DNA from: Pyxidicoccus sp. MSG2
GTDB lineage: Bacteria > Myxococcota > Myxococcia > Myxococcales > Myxococcaceae
NCBI RefSeq assembly: GCF_026626705.1
Contig: NZ_JAPNKC010000001.1
Span: 1,116,001 to 1,180,000, forward strand
Reading direction: 5' to 3'
Length of the DNA: 64,000 nucleotides
A program made the position numbers and the translations under genes. The notes below the pieces were generated by a model. That model saw only the letters and a program-made list of their open reading frames with translations. It did no database searches and had not been told where the DNA came from. Shown one piece after another: positions 17,532-26,730 of this stretch. Position 1 is the stretch's first letter, and the number at the start of each line of letters is the position of its first letter.

Positions 17532-18344
17532 ATGTGCACCATCGTCATCCTCAACCAGGTCCACCCGGAGTGGCCGCTGGTGCTCGCGGCCAACCGGGAC
17601 GAGTTCTACGCCCGCCCCGCCACCGGCCCCCAGGTGCTTCGGGAGTCCCCTCGTACCGTCGGCGGGCGCGACGTGGAGCGCGGTGGGACGTGGATGGGTT
17701 TAACCAACGAAGGAGTCTTCGTCGGCCTGACGAACCAGAGGGGCGGGCGAGGCCAGGGTCCGGCCCCCCGCTCGCGGGGCGAGGTGGTGCTGCGCGCCCT
17801 GGAAGCGGGGAGCGTGGAGGCCATCGAGCGCTATCTGGACACCCTGCCCGGCGACGAGTTCCTCCCCTTCAACCTCCTCTACGGGGACGCGCGGAGGCTC
17901 CGGGTGGCCTATGCCCGTCCGGGCGACAAGCGGCTGCGGCGGGAGGACGTGCCTCCTGGCATCCACGTGCTGCCCAATGACGTGCTGGACTCCCCTGCCC
18001 TGCCCAAGGTGGAGCGGGCCCGGCTGCTCGCGGCGGAGGTGGCGCACCGGCCCTGGCCCCAGCTGGAGGCCGGGCTGAAGGCGCTGCTGGCGGACGCGAC
18101 GCTGCCCGCGCTCGAGGACATCCCGGTGCCGGCCACCGGGGAGGACCTGCCGCGGGACTTCCTCCGGCAGCTCCAGGCGCTGTGCATCCACACGCCCGCA
18201 TATGGCACGCGCTCGTCGGCCATCGTGACGCTCGCGCCGGGGCGCGTGGGGCACTACCTGGCCACGGAAGCGGCGCCCTGCCAGGGCCCGTGGAAGGACG
18301 TCACCGGGCTGCTCACACCGGCTTCCGAGGCCGCCACGGGCTGA
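17532..18344 (+). CDS. NRDE/TANGO2 family protein
   Basis: 270 residues starting MCTIVILN with ANRDEFYARP at 20-29, the NRDE signature. Cys2 would be exposed after Met removal, as in Ntn-type hydrolases, and R/N/D/E are conserved. The human relative TANGO2 is implicated in heme and lipid metabolism; the bacterial function is unknown. The ATG at 17532 is chosen because the family begins exactly with MCT. It is divergent from metG with 115 bases between them and convergent with the M4 protease gene. Confidence 0.88.
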   Translation: MCTIVILNQVHPEWPLVLAANRDEFYARPATGPQVLRESPRTVGGRDVERGGTWMGLTNEGVFVGLTNQRGGRGQGPAPRSRGEVVLRALEAGSVEAIERYLDTLPGDEFLPFNLLYGDARRLRVAYARPGDKRLRREDVPPGIHVLPNDVLDSPALPKVERARLLAAEVAHRPWPQLEAGLKALLADATLPALEDIPVPATGEDLPRDFLRQLQALCIHTPAYGTRSSAIVTLAPGRVGHYLATEAAPCQGPWKDVTGLLTPASEAATG

Positions 18345-18367
18345 ATGCCCCGAAGGCAGGCCCCCCC

Positions 18368-18407
18368 AAAAAGAAACCGCCCCCGAGGCGCGAGGCCCCG
18401 GAGGCGG
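18368..18407 (-). terminator. Rho-independent terminator of the M4 protease gene
   Basis: On the minus strand a 13-bp GC-rich stem (arms ending at 18377 and 18407, 5-base loop, two G-U pairs) is followed directly by TTTCTTTTT. It lies 56 bases beyond the protease stop codon. Confidence 0.8.
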
Positions 18408-18462
18408 AATCCGTGCAGCGAGGACCGGGCTTCAGGCACCCGGCCCCACGCTTCGCCTCAGG

Positions 18463-20373
18463 CTAGTAGGTCGCCTTGAGCGAGACGCCGCTGTAGGTCG
18501 AGTAGCCGTTCAGCATGATGTAGAAGCGACCGGCCGTCGTCTTCGCGGCGATGCTGCACGACTCGTTGTTGCCGGAGAGGTACGGGCGGCAGTCGTACGA
18601 GGACGTCGTCGGGGCCGCGTTGTACTTCACGTACATGTCCGCATCACCCGTGCCGCCGCTGAGGACGAACGAGGAGGCCTTCGAGGCCGGCACGTCGATG
18701 CAGTAGAACTTCTGCGAGCCCGACGCACCGGAGATGCCCGTCGTGGCCACGCCGTTGGTCAGCAGGGTGCAGGCCGGAGGAGGCGTCGTCACGCCCACGC
18801 CCACCGCTTCCCAGGCCTTGGTCACCGAGTCCTGGATGGCCGCGCTGTAGCCCAGCTGCGAAGCCGCCGTCACGGTGTACGTCTTCGCCTGGGCGAAGGT
18901 GGTGGACGCCGTGAAGAGGTCCGTGTTGGCCTTGTAGAAGATGCGGGCGGCCACTTCCACGCCCACGCCTGTCACGCTGACCGTGGTCTTGCCGCGCGGG
19001 TGCGTGCCACCCGTGGCGAGCAGCTTGAACGCCAGGTTGGCGATACCCGAGTTCCAGTGCACGCCGCCGTTGTCGGAGGTGCCCGTGTAGCGCTCGGGGT
19101 AGTAGTCCTTCGACGAGCCGTCCTGCGTCGGGTTCGCCATGTAGCGGAGCGCGTCACCCGCGGTGCCCGGCGTCCAGATGTCCTCGCCAATCATCCACAC
19201 GTCCGCGCTGGTGGACCAGCTGGTGGACCAGGACTCGCAGACGGCCGCGAAGATGTCGGACATACCCTCGTTGAGGGCGCCGGACTCGTTGGAGTACGTG
19301 AGGTTGGACTCGGACGACGTCACGGCGTGGGTCAGCTCGTGCACCGTCACGTCGGCGTCCTTGCCGAGCATGCCGGAGTTCACGCCGTCGCCGTCGCCGT
19401 ACACCATCTGGCTGCCGTTCCAGTAGGCGTTGACGTAGTTGGTGCTGTAGTGCACCGAGCTCTTCAGCTGCGCGCCCGCGTTGTTGTACGAGTCGCGGTT
19501 GAAGATGGTCTTGTAGCAGTTGTACGTGAACCCGAGCTGGTCGTAGTTCTGGTCGATGTGGGCGTCGCCCGTGGTCGCCCCGCCCTCGCTGCGGCGCAGG
19601 GTGCCCGGCAGGCTGCTGCCGTTGTTCGCGCTGTACACGGCGCGGTTGAGGGCCGAGTGGATGTCCGTCACGCGGTCGGCGACGACGCCGGTGGTGGCGT
19701 CCACGAAGACGTGGTCGCGGATGGGCAGCTGGGCGCCCTCACCCGTCACCACCACCTCGTAGGCCAGGGTCAGCTTCTGCGCCTGACCGGCGCGCAGGTA
19801 GACGAGCCGGGGCTGGCCGTCGATCTCGAGCCGGGTGCCCACGGTGTTGCGCAGGGCGGCCGTCTTCGCCGACTGGGCGGCGATGCGCGCCGTCGCGGGC
19901 ACGCCGAACTCGCCGTCACGGGCCGAGCCGTTGGCCATGACGATGTTGCCTTCCGGGTCCAGGTGGATGGCCAGCTCCTGGCCGACCACGGGGAGGCCGT
20001 TCTTCATCTGGTTGTAGCGGATGTGCGTGAAGCCCTGCTCGTCCACGCTGACCCGGCTCACCACCAGGTCCTCGGCGCGCAGGCGGAAGGAGCCGGCGAT
20101 GCTCGGCAGCATGGAGCTGACGGCACGCACCGAGTCCGCACCCGCGAAGCCGCGGACGGCGCTGTCCACGGTGCCCAGGCGACCGCGGATGAGGAAGGGA
20201 ACGCCGTCATCATGGCGGCCCACGACTTCGGCGCCGGGCATGGAGGCCAGCGAGCTCGTCACATCCGACAGCTCGTCGGTCTTCTGCGTGCCCTGAGACG
20301 TCGCGTCGCCGCTCATCTCGCAAGCGGTCAGGGGGAGGACCAGGAGGGCGGCAAGGATACGGGTTCGAACCAA
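18463..20373 (-). CDS. Secreted M4 (thermolysin-like) metallopeptidase lipoprotein with PPC domain
   Basis: 636 residues from TTG 20373, chosen because AAAGGAG lies 8 bases upstream and it yields a lipoprotein signal (RILAALLVLPLTAC). An FTP/PepSY propeptide (SVDEQGFTHIRYNQ) precedes the catalytic domain. That domain contains HELTH (near 343) and GALNEGMSDIFAA, the third zinc ligand. The C-terminus (about 535-636) is a pre-peptidase C-terminal domain, ending GRFYIMLNGYSTYSG. Likely an exported digestive or predatory protease. The strong promoter lies far upstream, giving an unusually long leader, and an intrinsic terminator follows. Confidence 0.93.
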   Translation of the reverse strand: MVRTRILAALLVLPLTACEMSGDATSQGTQKTDELSDVTSSLASMPGAEVVGRHDDGVPFLIRGRLGTVDSAVRGFAGADSVRAVSSMLPSIAGSFRLRAEDLVVSRVSVDEQGFTHIRYNQMKNGLPVVGQELAIHLDPEGNIVMANGSARDGEFGVPATARIAAQSAKTAALRNTVGTRLEIDGQPRLVYLRAGQAQKLTLAYEVVVTGEGAQLPIRDHVFVDATTGVVADRVTDIHSALNRAVYSANNGSSLPGTLRRSEGGATTGDAHIDQNYDQLGFTYNCYKTIFNRDSYNNAGAQLKSSVHYSTNYVNAYWNGSQMVYGDGDGVNSGMLGKDADVTVHELTHAVTSSESNLTYSNESGALNEGMSDIFAAVCESWSTSWSTSADVWMIGEDIWTPGTAGDALRYMANPTQDGSSKDYYPERYTGTSDNGGVHWNSGIANLAFKLLATGGTHPRGKTTVSVTGVGVEVAARIFYKANTDLFTASTTFAQAKTYTVTAASQLGYSAAIQDSVTKAWEAVGVGVTTPPPACTLLTNGVATTGISGASGSQKFYCIDVPASKASSFVLSGGTGDADMYVKYNAAPTTSSYDCRPYLSGNNESCSIAAKTTAGRFYIMLNGYSTYSGVSLKATY

Positions 20374-20709
20374 GGGGGGAGCTCCTTTGAACCCGCCTGC
20401 GGGGCGCTGGCGGGCGCTCCCCCATGAGCACGGTTCGGGCCAACGTCTTGAGCACCCGCGATGCACTCTATAAGCGCCGCGCCTGCCCACCCTCCGGTGG
20501 CACACGGATGTCGCGCACCGCACCGCGCGGAATGTATGGGGTATTTACAGAAAAGCCCGGAAAACGAGCCCCTCCACTCGGGAACTCAGTCCTCCAGCCC
20601 TGTCCTCCCAAACGACACACCGGAAGTATGGGTGTCTGTTTTGAGGGCAGGCGCCAATTATAGTCGAGAACTGCTTTGCCTTGCAACTTTACACGGGTAA
20701 CAAATGCCC
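20374..20709 (-). promoter_or_regulatory. Promoter and long leader of the M4 protease gene
   Basis: The 336-base gap contains, on the minus strand, TTGCAA (20681-20686) and a perfect TATAAT (20657-20662) with an 18-base spacer. Initiation near 20650 would leave a leader of about 277 bases before the TTG at 20373. No coding sequence is convincing in the leader; the protease frame is open upstream to 20523 but that part is Arg/Trp/Cys-rich and unlike a signal peptide. Confidence 0.55.
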
Positions 20710-21171
20710 TCAATCCGACACACGAGGGCCCGGCTCACCCACCAGCACGCGGGCGCGCCCGTCCATGGAGAGCTTCACTTCCTCCACGGTGGCGAAGCCG
20801 GCCGCGCGGGCCAGCTCGGCGAGGTGCCGCATCCACGGGTTGTAGGGCATGCCGTTGTCCGAGCAGCACGGCACCACGGCGAAGGGCAGCCGGTGCTTCG
20901 CGGCGTACTCGATGATGACGCGGGTGGCGCCGTCCGGGTGCATGCCCACCACCAGCTCCGCCTCGCACGGCTCGTCGAGGGTGAAGATGCGCTGGGCATA
21001 GGTGACGGGCAGGTGCTTGTGCCTCAAGTCGAACGTCGTGACGGCGCGGCCGCGCTGCGTCAGCGCCTCGTTGAGACGCCCCTGCCCTCCCGCGACGTCG
21101 AAGACGCGAGGGGCCGCGAAGCGCGACACGAGAAAATCCGCGAAGAGGTCGAAGCGACGCTTGTCCGCCAT
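20710..21171 (-). CDS. Small class I SAM methyltransferase-like protein
   Basis: 153 residues. The SAM-binding motif I is visible as VFDVAGGQGRLNEALTQRG, followed by an acidic-type beta-2 end (VTTFDLRHK). Further on, VVGMHPDGATRVIIEYA and PFAVVPCCSDNGMPYN resemble the core strands of small methyltransferases; PCC is notable because similar PC motifs appear in nucleic-acid methyltransferases. It is shorter than a usual 200-residue enzyme. Substrate unknown. It sits downstream of holA on the same strand with 98 bases between. Confidence 0.65.
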   Translation of the reverse strand: MADKRRFDLFADFLVSRFAAPRVFDVAGGQGRLNEALTQRGRAVTTFDLRHKHLPVTYAQRIFTLDEPCEAELVVGMHPDGATRVIIEYAAKHRLPFAVVPCCSDNGMPYNPWMRHLAELARAAGFATVEEVKLSMDGRARVLVGEPGPRVSD

Positions 21172-21269
21172 GGCGGGCCTCCTCTACCGAAACCCGGGCG
21201 CGCATGCACCCGGAAGCGCCGGGGCGGGGGCCAGGGCGGCGCCCCCTCCCTCCGCTCCCCGGGGAGCGC

Positions 21270-22589
21270 TCACGCGGCGCGGAGGCATACCGTGGCCAGC
21301 AGCCGCTCAATCACCAGTCGCCCGTTGGCGGACGACTTGAGCGCCAGGTCGGCATCCGCGCACGCCACCAGCGCGCCCAGCAACTCCCGCCGCTCGTAGC
21401 CGGCCGCGGCCTTCATGCTGAAGGTGAGCGCCCACGCGTTGGGCATCTTCCGCTTCGTGCCCTTCAGCTCCGCCTCCAGCCGGGGAAGCACGCGCGCCTC
21501 CACGTCCTTCGCCGAGCGCGGCGGGTTGCCCCCGGCGTAGCGCCACAGCCACTCGTGGCTCTCCAGGAGCGAGCGGACGATGGAGGCCACCGCGCCCAGC
21601 AACTGCAGCGCGTGGGTGCCCTGCCCCATGGCGTCCGTGGCGTAGGCGAGCGCCCCGCCGAAGTCGCGCTTCTGCAGCGCCTCGGACAGCTCGAAGAACT
21701 CCTCCTCGCGGGCGTGGTGGACGAGCATCGCCACGTCCGTCTTCTCGATGGCCGGCCCTTCCGAGTAGGTGGCCAGCTTCTCCAGCTCGGACTGGAGCAG
21801 GCGGATGTTGCCGCCGATGCGCTCCTTCAGCTCGTCCAGCGCGCCGGGCCCGAGCTTCTTCTTGAAGGGCGCCAGGAACTCCTTCGCGATTTCGGAGAGG
21901 TCCAGGTCCTTGTGGCGCGCGGCCACCTTGCGCTCGACGACGTGGCCCTTGTCGTGGGCCAGCTTCACCAGCGGGCTCTTCGCGTCCACCTCGGTGGCCG
22001 CCATGACGAGCGCGTGCCCGGACGGCACACCCTTCTGGATGAGCTCCAGCAGCGAGGACACGTCGCCCTCGGGCGCGGAGATGCGCTCCTCGCGGCAGAA
22101 GACGGCCGCCTCGTGCAGGAAGGCGACGTCCGCCTCCGCCAGGTCCACGTTCAGCTCGTCCTTCCACTGCGTCACGGAGGGGGCGCCGGGCGAGCCCGGG
22201 TCCAGCTGCTCCACGCCCCAGCCCGCGCGCGCCGCCAGCGCCAGGAGCCGCCGCGCGCCCTCCTTCCGCTTGCCCGCCTTCCACGCCTCGCGCGCCTTGC
22301 CCAGCGCGTCCCCGCGGCCCTTCTTCGGCGCGAGGAACTCCGGGTCTCTCACCAGCACCACCTTGCGCCCGGGGAACAGCGGCATGGTGGCCAGCTCCTG
22401 CGCCACCTCGCGCGGGCTGCCCGCGTCCAGCACGGCCAGGTTGAGTCCCATGGCCGCGTCCGGCACCAGCTTCTTCACCAGCTCGTCCGCGTCCTTGCGG
22501 ACCAGGAACTCCTCGCCCCACAGGAGGTACAGCGGCGCCACCTTGCCCGCCTTCACCTCCGCCAGCACGTCATCGAGTTCGGCGCTCAC
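21270..22589 (-). CDS. holA: DNA polymerase III subunit delta
   Basis: Clamp-loader subunit that opens the beta clamp. 439 residues; N-terminal LYLLWGEEFLVRKDADELVKKL and the C-terminal collar helices (ALQKRDFGGALAYATDAM) match HolA. The family is usually about 340 residues. Here the AAA-like first domain carries an extra segment (about 95-175) rich in Lys/Ala/Gly. The ATG overlaps the holB stop by 4 bases (22586-22589), so delta' and delta are translationally coupled. Confidence 0.93.
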   Translation of the reverse strand: MSAELDDVLAEVKAGKVAPLYLLWGEEFLVRKDADELVKKLVPDAAMGLNLAVLDAGSPREVAQELATMPLFPGRKVVLVRDPEFLAPKKGRGDALGKAREAWKAGKRKEGARRLLALAARAGWGVEQLDPGSPGAPSVTQWKDELNVDLAEADVAFLHEAAVFCREERISAPEGDVSSLLELIQKGVPSGHALVMAATEVDAKSPLVKLAHDKGHVVERKVAARHKDLDLSEIAKEFLAPFKKKLGPGALDELKERIGGNIRLLQSELEKLATYSEGPAIEKTDVAMLVHHAREEEFFELSEALQKRDFGGALAYATDAMGQGTHALQLLGAVASIVRSLLESHEWLWRYAGGNPPRSAKDVEARVLPRLEAELKGTKRKMPNAWALTFSMKAAAGYERRELLGALVACADADLALKSSANGRLVIERLLATVCLRAA

Positions 22590-23620
22590 CGTGCGGCCTC
22601 CGTGAACAGCTCAATCAGCATGCGCTCGAGTTGCAGCCGCGGCGCGCCGTTGCGGGCAATGGCCGCGCGCGCGCCCTCCAGCAGCGAGTGCCGCCGGTGC
22701 AGCAGCGCATCCGAGGAGCGCGCGGCCGCCTCGCGCGCCAGGTTCTTCAAGTCCCGGTTCGCCAGCCCGTCCTCCATCCCCGCCCGGGCCAGCGCCACGT
22801 CGCGCGTCCACAGCACGAGCAATTCCAGCGCGGCCTCCGCGTCCTCGCGCGAGCCGCCGTGCGCCTCCGCGAAGCGCAACAGGCCCACCGCGTCCTCGCC
22901 GCGCAGCGACTCGAAGGCGGTGACGACGTCCTTGCGCTGGGAGAGCGCATCCACGTCCAGCGCCAGCGCGCGGCCCAGGCTGCCTCCGGCCATGATGGCC
23001 GCGAGCGTGGCGGTGTCCGCGTCCAGCTTGCGCTCCTCCTGCACGCGCTTCGCGATGAGCTCCACCGGCAGCGGGCCGAAGTGCACCTTGCTGCACCGGC
23101 TGCGGATGGTGGGCAGCAGCTTGTCCATCGCGCTGGCCACCAGGATGAGCGTCGTCTCCGAGGGCGGCTCCTCCAGCGTCTTCAGGAAGGCGTTCTGCGC
23201 CTGCACGTTCATCGCCTGCGCGGAGATGATGATGGCCACCTTGCGCTTCGACTCCAGGCCGCGCAGCGCGAGCCGCTCCTGGAGGCCGCGAATCTGTTCC
23301 ACGCGCAGCTCGCGGCTGGGCGTGCCCGTGAAGTCCGAGCGCCCCGCCAGCCCGCGCGACACGCGCTCGTCATCCGGCATCACCCAGGTGACGTCCGGAT
23401 GCAGGCCCCTGGCGATACGCACGCAGCTCGCGCAGGTGCCACAGCCCACGTCCGGCTGCTCGGGGCACGTGAGCGCCTGGGCCAGTCCCACCGCGGCCAG
23501 CTCCTTGCCCACACCCTCCGGCCCGGCGAAGAGATACGCGTGGTGCACCGCGCCGCCGCGCAATGCCGCCTGGAGTGCATCAATCGCGCGGGGCTGTCCC
23601 TGTACCGATGCCAGCGTCAT
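22586..23620 (-). CDS. holB: DNA polymerase III subunit delta'
   Basis: Clamp-loader stator subunit. 344 residues. The P-loop region reads GPEGVGKE, with Glu where an ATPase has Ser/Thr, consistent with a non-hydrolysing delta'. A zinc module of four cysteines lies at residues 52, 60, 63 and 66 (CGTCASC). NAFLKTLEEPP and a sensor-type SRCSKVHF follow, as in the DnaX/HolB family. It is the first gene of holB-holA; the MscS-type channel gene is divergent 83 bases away. Confidence 0.94.
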   Translation of the reverse strand: MTLASVQGQPRAIDALQAALRGGAVHHAYLFAGPEGVGKELAAVGLAQALTCPEQPDVGCGTCASCVRIARGLHPDVTWVMPDDERVSRGLAGRSDFTGTPSRELRVEQIRGLQERLALRGLESKRKVAIIISAQAMNVQAQNAFLKTLEEPPSETTLILVASAMDKLLPTIRSRCSKVHFGPLPVELIAKRVQEERKLDADTATLAAIMAGGSLGRALALDVDALSQRKDVVTAFESLRGEDAVGLLRFAEAHGGSREDAEAALELLVLWTRDVALARAGMEDGLANRDLKNLAREAAARSSDALLHRRHSLLEGARAAIARNGAPRLQLERMLIELFTEAAR

Positions 23621-23703
23621 GAGGCGTGTATCCCCGGAGGCGTGGCACCCGTCAACAAGCCTGCCTTGACCCTCCCGTAACGCGCTGGTGACATGGGAAG
23701 GCC

Positions 23704-25197
23704 TTGCTTTCCCTCCTCCAGAGCAACCTGTCCCTGGCGCTGGGCGCCCTGCTGGCGGTCATCCTGCTGGCGGTCCGCACGGCGACCCAGGACAAGCACC
23801 TGCAGCGCGACCTGAACGGCGCCATCCGGTTGCTCATCGCCTTCCTGGTGCTGAGGACGGTGGCCTGGACGCTTCCGGAAACGGCGCCCACGGTCCTGGT
23901 GAAGGTGGTGCGCGTCGGCTGGATGCTGACGTTCGCCTTCGGACTCATCCGCGCGAGCGTGGGCTTCGGACTGAAGCTGATGCGGCTGCGCGCGCGCTCG
24001 GAGGCGCCTCCGAAAATCCTGCGGGACGTCATCGACTTCACGCTGTACGCGCTGGCGGCGGTGCCCATCCTCAAGACGCAGCTCTCGCTGGACCTCACCG
24101 GCCTGGTGGCGACGTCCGCGGTGCTGTCGGTGGTGATGGGCCTGGCGCTCCAGGAGACGCTGGGCAACCTCTTCGCCGGCCTGTCGCTGCAACTGGACCG
24201 GCCCTTCGAGGTGGGTCACATCATCCGCATCGGCAGCCATGCGGGGCGCGTGGTGCACATCGGCTGGCGCTCCATCCGCCTGGCCACCTTCCGGCGCGAG
24301 CTCATCACCCTGCCCAACAGCATGGTGGCCAAGGAGTTGGTGCAGAACTTCTCCGAGGACCAGGAGCCGGTGGGCGTCGACGTGGAGCTGAGGATTGCCC
24401 ACGACGCCCCGCCCAACCAGGTGAAGGCGACGCTGCTGGACGTGATGCGGGAGATTCCGCAGGTCCTCGTGGAGCCGCCGCCCCTGGCCCGCACGCTGGC
24501 GTACGACGAGTCGTGCATCCGCTACATGGTGCGCTTCTTCCTGGCGGACTATGCGCTGGCGGACGCGGTGAAGGAGGAACTGCACACGCGGCTCTGGTAC
24601 CGGCTGCGGCGGGAGAACATCGACATCCCCTACCCGCAGCGCACGGTGCACGTGCGGCAGGAGGTGGCGCGCACGGAGCTGTCCGAGGACACGGTGCGGA
24701 GCCTGCTGCGCGCGGTGGACCTCTTCCAGCCGCTGGGCCCGGAAGACCTGGACCGGCTGCGCCAGGAGGTGGTCGTGCACCGCTTCGGCAAGGGCGAGCG
24801 CATCATCCAGGAGGGTGATGACGGCCGCACCTTCTACGTGCTCGCGTCCGGCGAGGTCAGCGTGCGCGCGGGGAAGCTGCAGGCCGAGGTGACGCGGTTG
24901 GGGCGCGGCGGCTACTTCGGGGAGATGTCGCTGCTGACGGGCGAGAAGCGCGCGGCCACGGTGGTGGCGGTGGAGGACTCCCTGCTGCTCGAGGTGGACC
25001 GGCCCACCTTCGCGCGCATGTTCGAGCAGTACCCCGGGCTGGCGCGGCAGCTCTCCGCCCTGCTCGCCCAGCGGCGCACCCAGCTTCGCGCGCTGGCCCA
25101 GGCCGGCGGCGGAGGCGCGGACCCCATCCCCGCCGAGGTGGGCCGCATCCTCGGAAGGCTGCGGCAGATTTTCGGGCTCAACGCGACGCACGACTGA
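23704..25197 (+). CDS. MscS family mechanosensitive channel fused to a cyclic-nucleotide-binding domain
   Basis: 497 residues from TTG 23704 (GGGAAGG just upstream). Four or so membrane helices occupy the first 150 residues. The MscS pore/beta region follows (MGLALQETLGNLFAGLSLQL, then DRPFEVGHIIRIG and RELITLPNSMV). The C-terminal third (about 338-460) is a cNMP-binding domain with GEMSLLTGEKRAATV, equivalent to the phosphate-binding cassette GExxxL...RxATV. The Arg that contacts phosphate is present. This is the bCNG architecture: a ligand-linked channel in the inner membrane. Adjacent same-strand MATE gene 127 bases downstream. Confidence 0.9.
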   Translation: MLSLLQSNLSLALGALLAVILLAVRTATQDKHLQRDLNGAIRLLIAFLVLRTVAWTLPETAPTVLVKVVRVGWMLTFAFGLIRASVGFGLKLMRLRARSEAPPKILRDVIDFTLYALAAVPILKTQLSLDLTGLVATSAVLSVVMGLALQETLGNLFAGLSLQLDRPFEVGHIIRIGSHAGRVVHIGWRSIRLATFRRELITLPNSMVAKELVQNFSEDQEPVGVDVELRIAHDAPPNQVKATLLDVMREIPQVLVEPPPLARTLAYDESCIRYMVRFFLADYALADAVKEELHTRLWYRLRRENIDIPYPQRTVHVRQEVARTELSEDTVRSLLRAVDLFQPLGPEDLDRLRQEVVVHRFGKGERIIQEGDDGRTFYVLASGEVSVRAGKLQAEVTRLGRGGYFGEMSLLTGEKRAATVVAVEDSLLLEVDRPTFARMFEQYPGLARQLSALLAQRRTQLRALAQAGGGGADPIPAEVGRILGRLRQIFGLNATHD

Positions 25198-25324
25198 GCG
25201 GCGCCGCGCGCGGGCGAGCAGGCAGGCACCGGAAGGTGTCATCCAATGTCACTCGACGCGGCGCGGCAATCATGCGAGATGCGACGGGTGCCGGGCACAT
25301 GCCCGACGGAGTCGACCCATCCCG

Positions 25325-26722
25325 ATGGAAGTCGCAGTCGCGTCGTCACCTGCTTCGCCGCACCTGGGCCTGTTCCGCCTCACCTGGCCCATCCTCCTGG
25401 AGCTGCTGCTCTTCATGCTGATGGGCACGGCGGACACGCTGATGCTCAGCGGTGTGTCCGATGACGCGGTCTCCGCGGTGGGCGTCGTCAATCAGTACGT
25501 CTTCATCTGCATCCTCATCATGGAGGTCATCGGGAACGGCGCGGCCATCGTCGTGTCCCAGTACCTCGGGGCGGGCAGGACGCAGGAGGCCTCGCGCATC
25601 TCCGCGCTCGCCATCTCCCTGAACCTGGGGCTCGGCGTCGCGGTGAGTTCGGGCCTGCTGCTGTTCGGAGACCGCATCCTCGGCGGGATGAATCTGCACG
25701 GCCAGGTGCTGGCCCATGCGACGACGTACCTGCACATCGTGGGCGGGTTCCTGTTCCTCCAGGCGCTCATCAACGTCTTCTCCAGCCTCATCCGGACGTA
25801 CGGCTTCACGAAGCAGTCGATGCTCGTCTCGCTGGGGATGAATGTGCTGCACGTGGGCGGCAACTTCGCGCTCATCTTCGGCCACTTCGGACTGCCGGCG
25901 CTGGGCGTGGCCGGTGCGGCCGTCTCCACCGTGGTGAGCCGCGCCGTCGCGCTCGGCGTCTTCGTGTGGATGCTCTACCGGGTCATCCCCGTGCGGATGG
26001 TGCTCCGTGACTACGTGACGCTCTCCAGGGAGTACGTCCGCAAGATTCTCAAGGTGGGCGTCCCCTCCGCGGTGGAGCAACTCACGTATCAGGCCTGCCA
26101 GACGGTGTTCCTGTACTACGTGACGTTCCTCGGCCCCGTGGCCCTGGCGTCGCGGCAGTACGCGCACTCCATCTCGCAGTATGTCTTCCTGTGCAGCCTG
26201 GCCATCGGCCTGGGCACGTCCATCCTCGTCGGACGGCTCGTGGGCGCCCACCGCACGGAGGACGCGTACCGCCAGGCGCTGAACGGCCTGAGGTGGGCGC
26301 TCGGCATCACCCTGGTGGTGGACGTGGCCGTCATCCTCGTGCGCGTGCCGCTCATCCGCCTCTTCACCGACAACGGCGACATCCTCCGAGTCACGTCCCA
26401 GGTCATCGTCATCGGGCTGCTGCTGGAGACCGGCCGCGCCTTCAACCTCGTGCTCATCAACGCGCTGCGCGCCGCGGGCGACGCCACCTTCACCGTCTAC
26501 ATGGGCTTTCTGTCCATGGCCTGCATGAGCCTGCCCCTGGGCTGGTTCCTCGTCTTCAAGCTGGGGTTGGGCCTGTCCGGGGTGTGGCTCGCCGTCGCGG
26601 CGGACGAGTGGGTGCGCGGCATCACCATGTGGCTGCGCTGGAGGAGCCGGGCCTGGGAGAAGCAGTCGCTCGTGGAGCCGGCAACGAGCCCCGAGCCCAC
26701 CACGCTGGCCGTCGGCGCCTGA
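25325..26722 (+). CDS. MATE family efflux transporter
   Basis: 465 residues with twelve predicted hydrophobic helices in two similar halves. The first helix contains LGLFRLTWPILLELLLFMLMG and GTADTLML, the usual MATE start. The transporter exchanges cations for drugs or metabolites across the inner membrane; its substrate cannot be told. The ATG at 25325 has only a weak GGAG 13 bases upstream, but an in-frame stop excludes much longer starts. It is convergent with the Rieske gene, 8 bases apart. Confidence 0.92.
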   Translation: MEVAVASSPASPHLGLFRLTWPILLELLLFMLMGTADTLMLSGVSDDAVSAVGVVNQYVFICILIMEVIGNGAAIVVSQYLGAGRTQEASRISALAISLNLGLGVAVSSGLLLFGDRILGGMNLHGQVLAHATTYLHIVGGFLFLQALINVFSSLIRTYGFTKQSMLVSLGMNVLHVGGNFALIFGHFGLPALGVAGAAVSTVVSRAVALGVFVWMLYRVIPVRMVLRDYVTLSREYVRKILKVGVPSAVEQLTYQACQTVFLYYVTFLGPVALASRQYAHSISQYVFLCSLAIGLGTSILVGRLVGAHRTEDAYRQALNGLRWALGITLVVDVAVILVRVPLIRLFTDNGDILRVTSQVIVIGLLLETGRAFNLVLINALRAAGDATFTVYMGFLSMACMSLPLGWFLVFKLGLGLSGVWLAVAADEWVRGITMWLRWRSRAWEKQSLVEPATSPEPTTLAVGA

Positions 26723-26730
26723 GCCGGCGC

